Shown: positions 1 through 11,989 of the stretch, piece after piece
Position numbering within the stretch: the first letter of the stretch is position 1
How the letters are laid out: every line of letters begins with the position of its first letter
Source: Magnaporthiopsis rhizophila
Taxonomy: Eukaryota > Ascomycota > Sordariomycetes > Magnaporthales > Magnaporthaceae
Reading direction: 5' to 3'
Length of the DNA stretch: 64,000 nucleotides
Assembly (NCBI GenBank): GCA_003049465.1
Contig: PYSS01000006.1
Span: forward strand, 1 to 64,000
Made by a program: the position numbers and the translations under genes
Notes under the pieces: model-generated
Databases searched by the model: none
The model's input: the letters and a program-made list of their open reading frames with translations, nothing else
Told to the model about the DNA's origin: nothing

Positions 1-53
<53 letters not shown>
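1..53. repeat. T26-A27 homopolymer palindrome
   Basis: The window opens with 26 T followed directly by 27 A, a perfect self-complementary block. It could be a real poly(dT)-poly(dA) junction or an assembly artefact. No gene is attached to it. Confidence 0.9.
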
Positions 54-1015
54 CCAAGCGTTCGGCTGGCTGTCAATGACAGGCCTGACATGCCTGCATG
101 GAAACCTGCCAACCCGCTAGATGGGATGGGGCTGGTCTGACCGAGAAAGCTTGCCCCTAACTCTCTTTTTTTCTTCTTTTTCAATTTTTGGGCCTTGCTT
201 CTCTGGACGTGAGGTGCCTGTTGCTATTGGCTCGAGTTCTTTTTCCTCCCCCCCCTCCCCGCGGCGTGCCATCCATTCCCGTCGTCGCACTTTTCTCTCT
301 CCCCCGTCTCACACTCCGTGCGCACACTCGGCTGCCCAGGACCCCCAGCCACGACCTTGCTCTCCCTCTGTCGCTTTTCTTTTCAGCCTCAGTCCGAGCA
401 TGGATGGGATGGCATGGGATGGGCTGCAGGCCTGGGGACCGCTGTCGAGTTCAAAGGCCGAGCCAACGCCGGCCAAGTCCCCTTCCCCCAGCCCACACAG
501 AAATGGCTCAACGGTGGAGGCGCTGCTTGTCTCCTCCTTATTCCTCCATGCCCTTTGGGAATGGGGACAGAAACCTGAGGTGCCCACTCCGTCCCGACGG
601 TGCTGCGAAGCGGTCTCCCCGTTGCAAGGGGACGATCGGCAAATATCCGCCTCAGGACACATCTCCGGGCCCCGCCGACGTCTGAACCGTGGGTTCGTTG
701 TTGTTGGTGCTGTTATTTTGCCTCCATGGAAATGGAGAGAGAAAGAGAGAGAAAAAAAAAAAAAAAAATCCACCGCGCTACCCCAGCGCTGAAATCTTTG
801 CTGCAACTCCGGTCCAAAAGTCCTCCTCCTCTTCTTCTTTTCTTCGTCTTCGCCGGAAGATGGGGCATTCGCCCGGCCCACGTTACGTCGTACTGCTGGA
901 GGGCCTGGCGGAAATAGCAAGGGCCGGACGCGAGCCCCGTGCACGCTTCGTCGGCCGTCCGTGATGAAGGGTTGGGGTGGTTCACCGACGGACGAAAGAG
1001 TCCTGACCTTGGTGA

Positions 1016-1068
1016 AGCCACACGTCCTTTCTCCCATAAGCCACACGTCCTTTCTCCCATAAGCCACA
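1016..1068 (+). repeat. 23-bp tandem duplication
   Basis: Two exact copies of a 23-base unit beginning AGCCACACGTCC (1016-1038 and 1039-1061) are followed by a 7-base partial copy. No coding frame covers it convincingly. Confidence 0.85.
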
Positions 1069-2820
1069 GATGCGTGCAGGATAAGCCTCAAGACACGGCT
1101 GTTGCTCACTCGCTTCCCCTTTTCTTGTGCGTGACGATGCGACTCGAACGGTGCAATGCGCGGCAGCAATGGGGACAAAAGGGCCCATATGCAGCAATGA
1201 ATGAATGAACGACCTTAATGAATGGAGAATATAGCGGGAGGTTCATGGGACCGACTCCTGGCTCATTCATACAGCCAAGTGGCGAGGCGAAATTGGCGCG
1301 GCTGAAAAAACTTCGCGACCAGATGTGTGCCAAGGGGAACTCCCAGACGCGCTATCCGCATGGGAAAAAAAATAGGAGCACTCGCTTATTGATGGATCGT
1401 CTTGTCATCACAGCAACGCTGCATGTTGGTTGGCCGGTGGAACTGATGGCGCTGTGACGGGGCAGCCCAACCGACTGCCTCCTTTTGTTTGGCCCTAGCA
1501 GGCAGTCGCTTGCTTGTTGGGCCACGTCACGTCTTCCAAGGGCCCATCGGTCTTCCCTCGACTTGCTTCTGCAGAGACGTGCTGTTTTCCCAATCCCTAT
1601 CCCGGCGGCATCGCTACACCGCAGTCCGGCCTTCTTTCTCGTATTCCGGCGGCCCTGACGTGCGCCAGATTTTGTAACGGCGGCTAGGACGGTTTTACCG
1701 ATCCATGTTCGGGGGTTGATTTGCTAGCCCCCTATGGTCCGCAGCTGTGATTCTGCTCACTAGGTACCTAGGTGTATGCTAGAGGTGTCGGCATACAAGG
1801 GAGTCCTCGGCGACGGGAGCTGGGATATCCTCTGTGATAGCGCCAGCTGCCCGGCACGAGGCACACTGTTTCATGTTTCATGAAAAAGAATGTGTCTGTC
1901 TACCTATAGCGTACGTGGGAGTTCTGTGACGCATTATCGGACCCGATTCCGAACAATCCGTACCTACCACTCGACATCCCATATTGCCCCCCCGAACCAT
2001 CCATCCCATCCATCCAAAGCGTAGTGGGATGTTTTACGAACAGCCTCGGCAGATGTTGCTTGGTGCCGAGGTAGCGTGACGGGGAGTCGTCGAATGTTGC
2101 CGTCCAGTCACCGTTTCTGAATCCAAGTGACTTCCCCCCAGCATACACATGCTTGCTTCTCTAGTCTATGTAAGCGAGGTGATCCCATCTCCCCTTCTGT
2201 GTACACTGCTGGGACTGAAGCTTCAGGGGGCGAGGACGGGCAGCTTCAGGCACCGGAAACCCCCCCATGTCTGGTGCTCTCAGGATTGGGTATGGCAAAA
2301 GTCAACACGACACACAGCTCGACACATCGCTCGACCCATTATACCGAAGGTTCAGAACACGGAATCCGGTGTCTGCATCAAGAGCTAAAAGAAGATCGAT
2401 CATGGGCGATGCGAGGCACAGTTAACCTTTTCTGCAGCTTTTTCTGTTGTCAATGGTGAAACCTACCGGATGGCAGGCTTCGAGCGTGGCCCTCACAGCA
2501 CCAATGCTCTGCATACATATCCTAACACCTAATATGACCCTAATCCGATGATTCCGGCTTAGGTTGTGCATGATGGCTTTGGATTTGTTGCCGATCTCTG
2601 CATTGTGCAGCTTCACAAGGCGCCCCTTTCTCTTAGCAGAATCATCTGTGCGTTCTCGTGACAGCAGTCTGTGTGTCCCGCACCGCCTTAGGACGAGGCC
2701 GGGAGTTGGGGAAAGGCTGGATAGAGACATCGGCAAATCTAGTGCATGCATGCATTATCTGCATCTGCCAGCTCGGGCCGTCAGAGGTGCAGCTGTCAAA
2801 ACACCAAGCACTAGGACATG

Positions 2821-3146
2821 TCTTTAGCAAAGTCCGTGAGCGACACACTACCTAGAACTATGTCAGCCCCTTTGTCCAAATCGGGCGGGGGAAAGCAAGT
2901 CAGACAGAACCTTGGGCCAGCAAAAGAGATAGCAAGCAGGCTGGGTTCCTGAGCGGTAGAAGATGTAGTCTTGTGACAGACCTTCGTCATGTGCGACAAA
3001 AATAGTGTATGATTGTAGCTTTCTCAGTCATCGCGATATGAGCAGACAACCTGTCGGGCAAGGTTCTGTCTGACTTGCTTTCCCCCGCCCGATTTTGGAA
3101 AAGGGTCTGATCTAGGTAGTGTGTCCATCATGGACTTTGCTAAAGA
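2821..3146. repeat. foldback (inverted-repeat) element, MITE-like
   Basis: The left arm (2821-2914) and the right arm (3059-3146) are imperfect reverse complements separated by a 144-base spacer. The outer 15 bases (TCTTTAGCAAAGTCC) match exactly. The inner ~36 bases, centred on CGGGCGGGGGAAAGC, also match exactly. The middle differs by a few substitutions and a small indel. The arms carry no credible ORF. The structure suits a MITE or other foldback repeat, but I found no clear target-site duplication and no transposase in the window. Confidence 0.75.
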
Positions 3147-3718
3147 GATCGGACAACTGCGACCGGCAAGTCCACACGGCAAAAAAGGAGCTAAATATAT
3201 CGAGCGTGAGCATGTCCTGACGCTGTCCAGAGAACAAGATTCTCGAGAGTATGGGTCTTTGTCTTTGCGATACGTATTCTCAGTCACGCCGATGTCATAG
3301 GGCTCGGCGGCTGTAGCCGTACCCTCCTCTGCTATTGTAGAGCTGGATCCCCTACCTACTTTTACAATCAGCGGACATGCGAGATGCTAGAAGGCAGGGA
3401 AGAGCCAGGCTGGGGACGGGCTGGTAGGTACGACACACGCTACGACACTTGGCAGGAAAAGAGAAAAAAAATTAGAAACTATGAGGTAAAACGTTAATCG
3501 GGAGAGTGGGAGTTAGAGATTTCAGGAGTGCCCGGGCTCACCATAGCCATTCCAGTAGATAGATGTATCGTTGTCACCACCGGTTGCCTGCAGCAGCGCC
3601 ATGGCGAACACAGCGTAGTGCTCTCACCCTAGGCGTAGCATACTAGAACTTCGATTCATACTGTTGCATACAGGGCAGAGAAGTAAGCCAGAGAGCAAAA
3701 AAACTAGGCCTTGGTCTC

Positions 3719-6015
3719 TCACGCCAGACCCAGGTCCTTCTCCGCCATGGCCCTGCAGATGGGGTGGTAAAAGTCCTTGTTCTTCTCAAATGTCGCCAGC
3801 GCGAGCGGCCTGTCGACCTTGTTCAGGGCTCGGAACAAAGGCCGCACAAACTTCATCCTGCCCACCTGGCCCAGCAGCTCGGCCACGCCTGCGTAGACGG
3901 CCGTGTCCTGCGCCCGTAGCGCGATCTGGTAGAAGGCCGTCTTGAGCTCGACGTTCTTGGTGTTGACGAGATCGTAGGCAGTGCCCATCAGCTGCGCGCG
4001 CTCGGCTGAGAGCGGTTCGGCAAAGGCCTGCACCGAGTTGAGGAAGACCAGCTTCTGGTTGCCGGCCCAGTCGGCAACGTCCTCGCTGCTCGGGATGTAG
4101 TCCTTTTTTTGCCCCCGCCGTACAAGTCAGTAACAAGGCTTCGGACGAGTGTTTTTTTTGTTTCTCTGCTTTCTGTGAGGCTGGCAGAAACATCCAGATA
4201 TCTCTTACCTTGCTCTTCCACTTTTCCGCCAGCGCGTAGCAGACGTCGATGAGCGAAGTGTCGAAGTCAGGCTTGGGCGGGAGGCCTGGGCTGTAGAAGC
4301 GGCCCTCCCAGTCGATACCAGCAATTTTATCCTTGAGGTCGGCATATTCAGGTTTGTCGAAGAACTCGAGGAACGTGTCCCTGAACTCGTGCGAGCTGAG
4401 TGACTTGTTCGCCCACTTGGTGAAGTAGTAGGGGATGAACTTGTCAAAGTGCTCACGGCTGACTAAGCAGTCGAGATAGTACACCATATGGAAGCCCTTC
4501 TCATATGGAACTGTCGAGAAGGCGTCATCGGGGTCTATGCCGTCGTGGTTGATGCACAGTTTGGTGAACTCGTGGTCCGCACCAAACTCCTCAATGGCGT
4601 CCTCTGGTAAAGGCGCAGCAGCAGTTAGCAACACGGGGTGTATCCGGAGAGGCGGCCAAGTGACCGAAGAGAGGGGTAGGGCAGACCAACCGAGGTGCTT
4701 CCACCCGATCACGGCAGAGAAGTCAAAGTAGGGCTGCCCTCGGACGGCGGCAATGATCCTGCGCTCGAGGTACATTGTCCAGCCCTCGTTCAGCCAGCTG
4801 GTGAGGCCATGGTCAGCGCGGCCCGGCGGAGAAGAAGATGAACGAGCAAGTCCAGGGCGACCACTCACTAGTGCTCCCAGCTGCAAGAGGTCACCAGATT
4901 CCCAGACCAGCTGTGGCTCAGCTCGTGGGCAATAACATCGACGTTCTGACGATCGCCGCTGATGATGGTCGGTGTGGCAAACGTAAAGATGGGGTTCTCC
5001 ATGCCTGTTTTCGTGTTAGCTATGCCTCTTGGACCTTCCCAAGAAACAGCCTCTAGGTGCGCGCGATAGATACAAGACACTTACCTCCGTATGGGAAGCT
5101 TGGGGGCAGCACTAGGACATTGTACTCGCCCCACTTGTAAGGGAACACAAGCTTCTCGGCGGCGTCGATGAACTTCTGCACGTCCGCCTCGAGCTCCCAC
5201 TGGCACGCCGCGACCTCGTCCGGGCCCGTGGCGACCGAGGAGCGAGGGCCGATGCGGGCAGTAGCAATGTCGCCCGAGGCCAGGGCGAAGAGGTACGAAG
5301 GGATGGGCACCTTTTGCTCGAAGCGGTACAGGGTGTCGCCGTCCTCGGCCGCCGCGGCAGGCTCTTGGTCAGCGTCCGCGTCGACGGCGACGCCGCTGGC
5401 CACAACGACGTGCGGGGACGAGATGTTGAAGGAGTAGGTCGACTTGACGTCCGGCGTGTCCTGGCAGGGGAACAGGGAGCGGGCGTGGCAGGCCTGGGCC
5501 TGGGAGAACATGAAGGGGGCCTTCTTGTTGGACGTCTGGGCCGGCGTCAGCCACTGAAGGGCGGTGCACTTGTCGGTGGTGCGGACGCCGATCTCGAGCT
5601 TCACCACCTCGCCCGAGGCGGCGCCGGCTGGCACCGCGACGTGGAGCGGCGATCCGAGCGGCTCGGTGCGGGCCTTGATCTCCCACTTGGGCTCGGCCGA
5701 GTTGAGGCGGACGGACTCGACCGAGACGTGGCTCGAGTCGAGGACGATCTCGGTGCTCTCCTTGGCCGCGCGTGACTCGAGCTCGAGCACGATGGAGCCG
5801 CGCAGGCACTTCTCTTTGAAGTCGATCTTGAGGTTGGCCGTGGTGTGGCGGGTGAGCCAGGCGTCATAGTTGGACGCTGTGCTGGGGTCGCGTTTGGCCA
5901 TGTTGGGCGTGTAGAACAGGCGCACCTGCAGGGAGGATCCGGCGTAGATGACGGGCGATGGAGGTCGCCGACAGACCTTGGTCGTTGTCCTCACGGCGGA
6001 AAGCAGACCCCGCAT
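3719..6015 (-). CDS. leukotriene A-4 hydrolase / M1 aminopeptidase
   Basis: Zinc M1 metallopeptidase of the LTA4H family (yeast Lap2 type), an aminopeptidase with epoxide hydrolase activity in family members. Five exons: 6015-5085, 5004-4869, 4797-4691, 4603-4209 and 4102-3719, giving 650 residues. The GGMENP exopeptidase motif is rebuilt across the first junction (residues 310-315). Next come HELSH (337-341) and the third zinc ligand E360 in WLNEG, with the exact HExxH-x18-E spacing. The C-terminal helical domain ends in the last exon. The first 38 residues are rich in Arg and hydroxylated residues and free of acidic ones, like a mitochondrial presequence. A second in-frame ATG at 5901 (M39) gives 612 residues, close to the usual family length of about 610. 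Family assignment is firm; which start is used is open. The last acceptor (AAG at 4103) is the weakest junction. Confidence 0.93.
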
Positions 6016-7053
6016 GGAGTTGGGGGACTTGTAGGATGTTGCCCTGACCAGCCAGCCCCTCTGCTTATGCTATAATCGCCGTCACAATGAGACTGCTGCC
6101 GTGTCTCCCGAACTCGTCTACCGATTGGATGGGTAGAAATGGATGCAGATCAAGCCAAGTCGTGGATGAATATCGTCCTGCCCATAGTGGCAAGTGGGAG
6201 TATGGCGACCACGTGAGTCGAGGATAGAGTACCCCGCCGCACGACATGATTGGATTCAGGAATCCACAGCCGCAACGTTTATGATGCTCGACACCATCTT
6301 TACTACTCCAAAGAGACTGTAGGCCAGAGCTGGATATTAGGTGTATTTCCGTAGATATCTAGGTAGATAGGCAAAAACCCTTGGTCCTGACTCCTGAGCT
6401 TTCTTTGTCTCTTTTACGGTCCTCTCTTCTGCTCCTCTCCTCCATGATGAACGACTGACGCTTCTTGCGTGATCGGAGAGGCATTACCTCTTCTTTCCTA
6501 TGTAGTCGCTACCCCTCGGACCGGCGCTCTCTGTGGGATCGGAGTTGACTCTGTCTGTAGCATTACAAGAGTGTATCCTGCGAGCAGACCAACGCCACGG
6601 CCCATCAACAGCAATATGTGAAATAGAACCGCCTACACAATGAACAATAGATTGAATGTACAAACGTGCCTTTTACACTGTACCGTACATGGCGCAGAGA
6701 TGTCGACTCTGAATAATCCGTCCTTGTCGATTCCAGCCTAACTCTCGGGTTTATCACCTCTAGCCGCCGTAGATGGCAGTTATGCTGGTAGGAATCTCGT
6801 CCACCGTATTTAACTGCCTTGGGTGGCCAGGCGTCGTGGTCGCAAATTCTTCTCTGCTGTTTGAGGGGCCTCCAAATGATCATCTGGTGTGAACTCGAGA
6901 GTTTCCACTCGAAGCGTTGCCCCGGATATCCATTGATCCATCGTAGTGAGACATCCGCCAGCCATGGGCTGGCGTCGACGCCTGGTGATCTCAGTCGGAG
7001 ATAGAGTGGCCTGGACAAATACAGTCTCACGACCGCAAAGTCTTCGTCGTTGC
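6016..7053. other. intergenic, promoter side of the aminopeptidase gene
   Basis: About 1 kb between two minus-strand genes. It should hold the promoter of the aminopeptidase and the 3' UTR of the mL58 gene. I see CT-rich stretches around 6400-6450 and a TCTAGGTAGATAGG-like motif near 6357, but no supported gene or RNA. Confidence 0.5.
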
Positions 7054-7713
7054 CTATAGCTCTCCATTGAACAGCATCTCGCGCCTCCTGTCGCGGTCCT
7101 CACGGGCCTTGATCTTCTTGGGGCCCCAGCGTTCCTTGACCCTCTCGAGCTGCTCCTGCATCTCAAGCTTGTGATCCGTCATCTTGGAGGTGCCTGTGGC
7201 GAGCATGACGAAAGTCTTGGTGGTGTTGTACTCGCGCGCGAGCGCAGTGACGCTCCAGCGGTTGGGGTCGGCTGCGCGCTTCTCGCGCATCTCGCGTACC
7301 TCGGCCTCGGACACGAGCCGCGACGTGTTGACCTTGACGGCGGGCAAGGAGTCGGCGGATAATGCTGCCGCGTCGCCGGCGTATGGTGACGGTGCGGAGG
7401 AGGCAGATGCGAACAGGTGCGCCAGGTTGGAGCGCCGGCGCGGGTCGTTCTTGGGCAGGAACTTGAACGGGGTGTGGTAGACGGACGGCTCAGAGGCGGG
7501 CGGGTTGAATATGACGACGTCGCCCTGGGATCGGCTCGGGTCGGTGATGAAGTCTGGGTGCGGCGGTATGTTGAGCGCCCGCTTCATCCGGTTCGACGTC
7601 AACTTGGTCCGTCGCTGCTGCTGACAGAGGAGCGGGGTTCCGCCCAGCCGGCCGGCGGCGGCGGCAGCGAGCGGTCGTGACGCTGCCGTCCTGAGGAGGA
7701 GCTGCGCCTCCAT
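7054..7713 (-). CDS. mitochondrial large-subunit ribosomal protein mL58 (MRPL20 family)
   Basis: Single-exon 219-residue protein of the fungal MRP-L20 family, a component of the mitochondrial large ribosomal subunit. Seen directly: an Arg/Ala/Leu N-terminus without acidic residues apart from E2, suiting a matrix-targeting presequence; the family block RALNIPPHPDF; then IFNPPAS and SVYHTPFKFLPKNDPRR; and a highly basic C-terminal half with charged helices. I start at the ATG at 7713, because the frame further upstream (to 7755) opens only with GTG and would add residues in front of the presequence. The stop is TAG at 7054-7056. It lies upstream of, and in the same direction as, the aminopeptidase gene, about 1 kb away. 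Family recognition is from memory of the conserved blocks. Confidence 0.88.
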   Translation of the reverse strand: MEAQLLLRTAASRPLAAAAAGRLGGTPLLCQQQRRTKLTSNRMKRALNIPPHPDFITDPSRSQGDVVIFNPPASEPSVYHTPFKFLPKNDPRRRSNLAHLFASASSAPSPYAGDAAALSADSLPAVKVNTSRLVSEAEVREMREKRAADPNRWSVTALAREYNTTKTFVMLATGTSKMTDHKLEMQEQLERVKERWGPKKIKAREDRDRRREMLFNGEL

Positions 7714-10700
7714 TTTGTGTTTTGTGACGTGTGTCCTCTCTTGGCCGGATCGCACAATCTATTCGGGCGGAGCCTTCGGGGTGAAGTTTGCGGTGGTCGG
7801 TTTGGTGAGGGGTCGACCGCACATCTCCCAGGGGGGCTGACTAGCTGAACAGCGGAAAGCAGCAGCAATATTATGTTGCTAACTGCCCTTTCCGTGTTAT
7901 GGAATATCGTCGCTCCCCGAAAACCGAGCTGTTGAGCACCATCGGAGCTCCGTGCATGCCGTTGATGAAAAAGCTCAAAAAAAAAAAAAAAAAAAAAGTC
8001 GGAGGGTCGCTCTGTGATGGGCAGTAGCCAATGAGGGGCCATTTTCTTCTACATATTGCCCCACATTGCTTGAGACTTCGCATCCGGAGGTCACGTGCGA
8101 CAGCTTAATCGATTCAGGATGCAGAGGGCATGGCCACCAGACATCTACGCGCAGAAGTCAACACAAACCGCGAGATTCTATCCAAGGACTTGTTTTCCAC
8201 GAGCTATAAGCGATGCGCCGCTTTTTAGGTGTTCCGCGTCAGCGAATGAATAGACATATCTATATGCCAGTACTAGCTTGTGTTCACCCATACTCAGCCA
8301 ACATGACCTTCGAAAGGAACCCCGTTGTGGTAGCTCACTTCTTGATGCCTACATCTTACCCACCAACGGACGGTCCGTGATATAGCTCCCTAGTTTGGTA
8401 CAGTACTACACTACTAAGGCTTCCGGACGGTATGAGGGTGAGCTAGCCACGCGTAGCTGCTGTGCATGACCACAATATCTTTTTTTCCGGCCCCAGGATC
8501 GAAGTCAATGTCGCGGGAAACGCCAATCGTGCAGAACTCGTGTCCCGTATGTGATTGCGCATGTATTGTGCATCGTGGGTTGCTGGAATAATAGATGTCG
8601 AGCCAGATCGTCCCAATTGCCGCAGCCGCCTTTGTATCTCGCTGCATCAGCTCATTGATTTGCGAAGGCTCGCACGAGCTCTACAAGTGAACGATTTGCA
8701 ATTCGTGGGTATCGTGGAGACGCCAATGGACGAGATGGAGTTGGCTGGCTACCTCATCTGCCTAGCGGACCTTCTGTCTTGGTCGCTCACAAACATCACC
8801 ATCGTACCTGGCGGTTGCCAAGCCCCTCCTTGATTGCAATCTCGACAGAGAGAAATACGGACAATTCAGATTGAGCAAGGGCCCCCGGCGTTGTTCCTGC
8901 GGATACATCGTACGGAAAAACTGATCCGTTTATATTCGAGACGAGGTGAAAGGTGCCTGGCGCCAGCGATGCGGTCGTCGATCCTGCATCAATTGAGGAA
9001 ACCAACCACAAGCACTCACCTATGGGCGGCATGAGGAATCCTGCTCTAGAAGAGATCTCAAAAGCGAGCCAGAGGCGACACCTGACGTGGTTTGCTCGCC
9101 GCACCGCATATGTGGTGATTGCGTGTGGAGCCCAACCACGATGGAAACGGTTGAGCTCCCATCTCAGGACATCAAAGCAGGGCTGAAGATTCTGACGTCA
9201 GTCGGGCGTCGCCCCGCGCGTCCACATCTCCATCTCCAGCCTACTTCGGCACCTCCGACGCGGCCGACAGGCGGGGGCAACGAGGAAGCTCGCGGGCAGC
9301 TGGTATCTTTGGACTTGGATTGTGTGTGGCAAAAAAAGTTGAATTTCCAAACCTGCCTTTGGATATTGAGGGATTGGCTGAGTGAGCTGAAAGGAACGGC
9401 GAAATTGGTGCTGTTCATGCAGACGAGGATTTCATCCAATGGCAGCCTCTCGGACAAAAGATGAAGGTCAACGCCGACGCTAGGTTTAGACTAAGGGGCG
9501 TACCTAGGTACCTGAATATCGGTATGTGGCAAGTGACAAAAGGATGGGGCTGATCACGCTAGGACATGCACAACCAGGCGGCGTGATAATAATACGGTCG
9601 GCCTTGTTGGGCCATCATCGGTGGCCTGTTCCACTCAGCCGAGGGGGCTTTGTCAGGCGGGCAACTCGAGTTGCTATTTTTTGCATAGCAATAGCATTCA
9701 TCCAACTCCTATTGTCCTCGGCACTTGGACTTCCTTTGCCAAGGCAGCTAACCAGCTGCGGTGTGATGGGCAGTCCATTGTGATGGCATGATGGCCCCGG
9801 CGCGGGCGGTTGCACCCGCCGCGATGACTGCGCCCCCCGGTGACCGACATGTGCCCAACCCAGGATCCAAGGCACCAACAACACTTGACCGCAATCAGAA
9901 AGAGGAGCACATCATTGTTGGTGCTGAGTGGAGGGCGGCAAGCGGGCGGGAAGTTGCCTAATGTGCCTTTCCGGGAGGCATTCTAGGCTTTGTGTGGAGA
10001 GCGAGCGTCGTAGTAAGCCGCAGCGGGCAGCTGAGCTCCGTGGATGCAACGCCGAAAGGTGATGGGTGTGTGGCCCGAGGCATAAATCTTCAAAGATACA
10101 TCGGTGGGATGGACAGGGATGGGGTCCCAAGGCTGTGTGTGTATGTGTGTGGGCAACGCGGAAAGTGGAAATGAAGGGGCATCATGCTGTTTTGTCGCTG
10201 CCGCGCAGGGCTAGGGAAAAAAAAAAGAGGGTTGGACCATTTGGACCCTTGGATCTCGTATCGAATGGAGTCGTCGCCTGCTGGTGGTCTGCTGACTTTT
10301 CGAGCCTTCTCCTTGGTTGAGCTCGATGCTTTCCGTGACACTGCAGCCCCTCCTCCACCCAATGTCTCCAACCTAAGCGCATGTGCGTAGCCCGGAAATC
10401 GATTGCTATCTGAGACAGCCCAGGCCAGAGTGCCTGGCCTCGGAGTTGGGTTGCAGTCGTGATAAATGGGGAGAGTCGAGCGAGACCCAGCCCAATCGAG
10501 AGTCACCGTAGGCCACCCTGCGGGCTTGGCAAAACGCATCGTCATACTGCCGATCTTCCGTGATTGAAAGCATATCAAGGTCGTGTGTAGTAAGTGCACC
10601 GAGTCACCAGCGCTCCGTTTGTCATGGCCGTGTAGTCGCCAACCTCCCGTCTCGGCATGCTTTTGATGCCCTGGATTTTGAGTTTGGGTTTTCACGGTCT

Positions 10701-11708
10701 TAGGTAGAAGATTGAAGATAAGAGCAGCCCATCCTTGGTGGGCGACTTTGGTTTTTTCAATTTCCAGCTGCCGCCTTTGCATCGATCGCCGAACTAACCC
10801 TCGCCAACCACCAGATTCCGCCGAGTGCCGCCACCAACCAGCCAGAGCAAAAGGTGCGGCGTGTCTTGCTGACAACGGCTGTTCCTGCGTCTGGCCTGGT
10901 CTGGAGACTGCGCGTCGTCTTGGAGAGCTGGGAACTGGCCATTCTGCTTACGTCGCCGGCCTAGGCAGAGGCGAAGCCTCAGCATTGATTGCAACCACCG
11001 CAGGCCCAAATCCACGGCCAGGCCACACCCAGGGATCCTGCCATAAACTTGAGCCAAACCAAAAAAGATTGAACCACAGCCCAGCGCACAGGGACCCGGA
11101 AAATCCCCCATTACTCTGCATGCATCAAAAAGGAAGACCAACAACCGCGCCATTTTTCCACCGCCGCCCTCATTCACCAACTCGCAGCCTCCATTACACA
11201 CGGGCAATACAGTCAGATAGACCAACAAGGCAGACAAGTCGGAAACAAGCAAAAAAAACAAAAACAAAAAACACCAAGATAAAAAGCGGTAGGTTGCAAC
11301 CTCGGCGGCGCAGCGTGCTTGCTGCGTTTGTGCTGTCATGCGACGCATGCAATTCATTACCCGCTGTCCCGGAACGGTTGCTTTCTTGCTTGCTTTCGTC
11401 AGGACGCAGCCGGCTCTCCACTCCAGCCCATCACCCCAGGGGTCACACGCCCACTCGCGCCCTGGTCCGGCACCTCACCCTCGTCGGTCCCCGCGACGAT
11501 GACTATGCTGCTGTTCCCGCCCACTCCCACCTGGTCCCCGTCCTCGTCCGTGTTCTTGTATACTTGCCATGGTCCCACCTCGCCCACCACCGCCTGTCTG
11601 CCGCACTTTTCTGACTTGGACTTCTCACAGCACCCACGAGAACGACTGAGCGCACATAACAGATATCATTCCTCGAGTCGCACCAACCGAGGCGACACCA
11701 CCACCAGC
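7714..11708. other. 4-kb intergenic stretch
   Basis: No ORF here could be tied to a family. It contains a 21-A run at 7977-7997, a TACCTAGGTACCT palindrome at 9501-9513, and from about 11100 onward C/T- and A-rich sequence typical of a fungal promoter and 5' UTR for the gene at 11986. Two long overlapping frames (10090-10875 minus, 10712-11614 plus) look like compositional artefacts. Confidence 0.5.
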
Positions 11709-11710
11709 GT

Positions 11711-11989
11711 ATGTACCAGGGCCTTTGGCCGCCGTCCTCCCAACCCCGCCCCAGCACTATCACAAGCTCCCGCCCTCGACGGGTGAAGCCGACCCTCCCG
11801 TTATCAGTGCTGACTTTCAGGTTGTTATCTGCAAACAGGTTTCCGATAAGCACATCTTCTCCCGGCGCCCTGCGCACTTTGGGGTGCGCCAGCTGCACGA
11901 CCGTCGTCACATTCCCGCCACAGAGCTCGAGCACGAATCCGGGCAGGACCAAAGAATTGCCCAAGTCTTGGCCACGGTCATCAAAATGA
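11711..11989 (+). promoter_or_regulatory. possible 92-codon uORF overlapping the next start, or 5' UTR intron
   Basis: An ATG at 11711 opens a 92-codon frame. Its TGA stop (11987-11989) overlaps the ATG of the downstream gene as ATGA, the arrangement used in termination-reinitiation. The same stretch also offers an intron: donor GTATGT at 11709 and acceptor GCTGACTTTCAG ending at 11820. Splicing would remove the uORF start. Transcript data would tell which is real. Confidence 0.4.

Larger units (their letters stand above)
54..3718. other. intergenic stretch with no supported gene
   Basis: No open frame here shows a recognisable family, and the frames are short and overlap on both strands. 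It holds a 17-A run near 764-780, a 23-bp tandem duplication (1016-1068), a TAGGTACCTAGGT palindrome at 1761-1773, and the foldback element at 2821-3146. The last few hundred bases should contain the 3' UTR of the minus-strand aminopeptidase gene. Confidence 0.6.

Noticed and set aside
10090..10875. Long overlapping frames on both strands (10090-10875 and 10712-11614)
   Set aside because: Both strands are open over the same interval with no motif; the region reads as promoter and leader of the gene at 11986.
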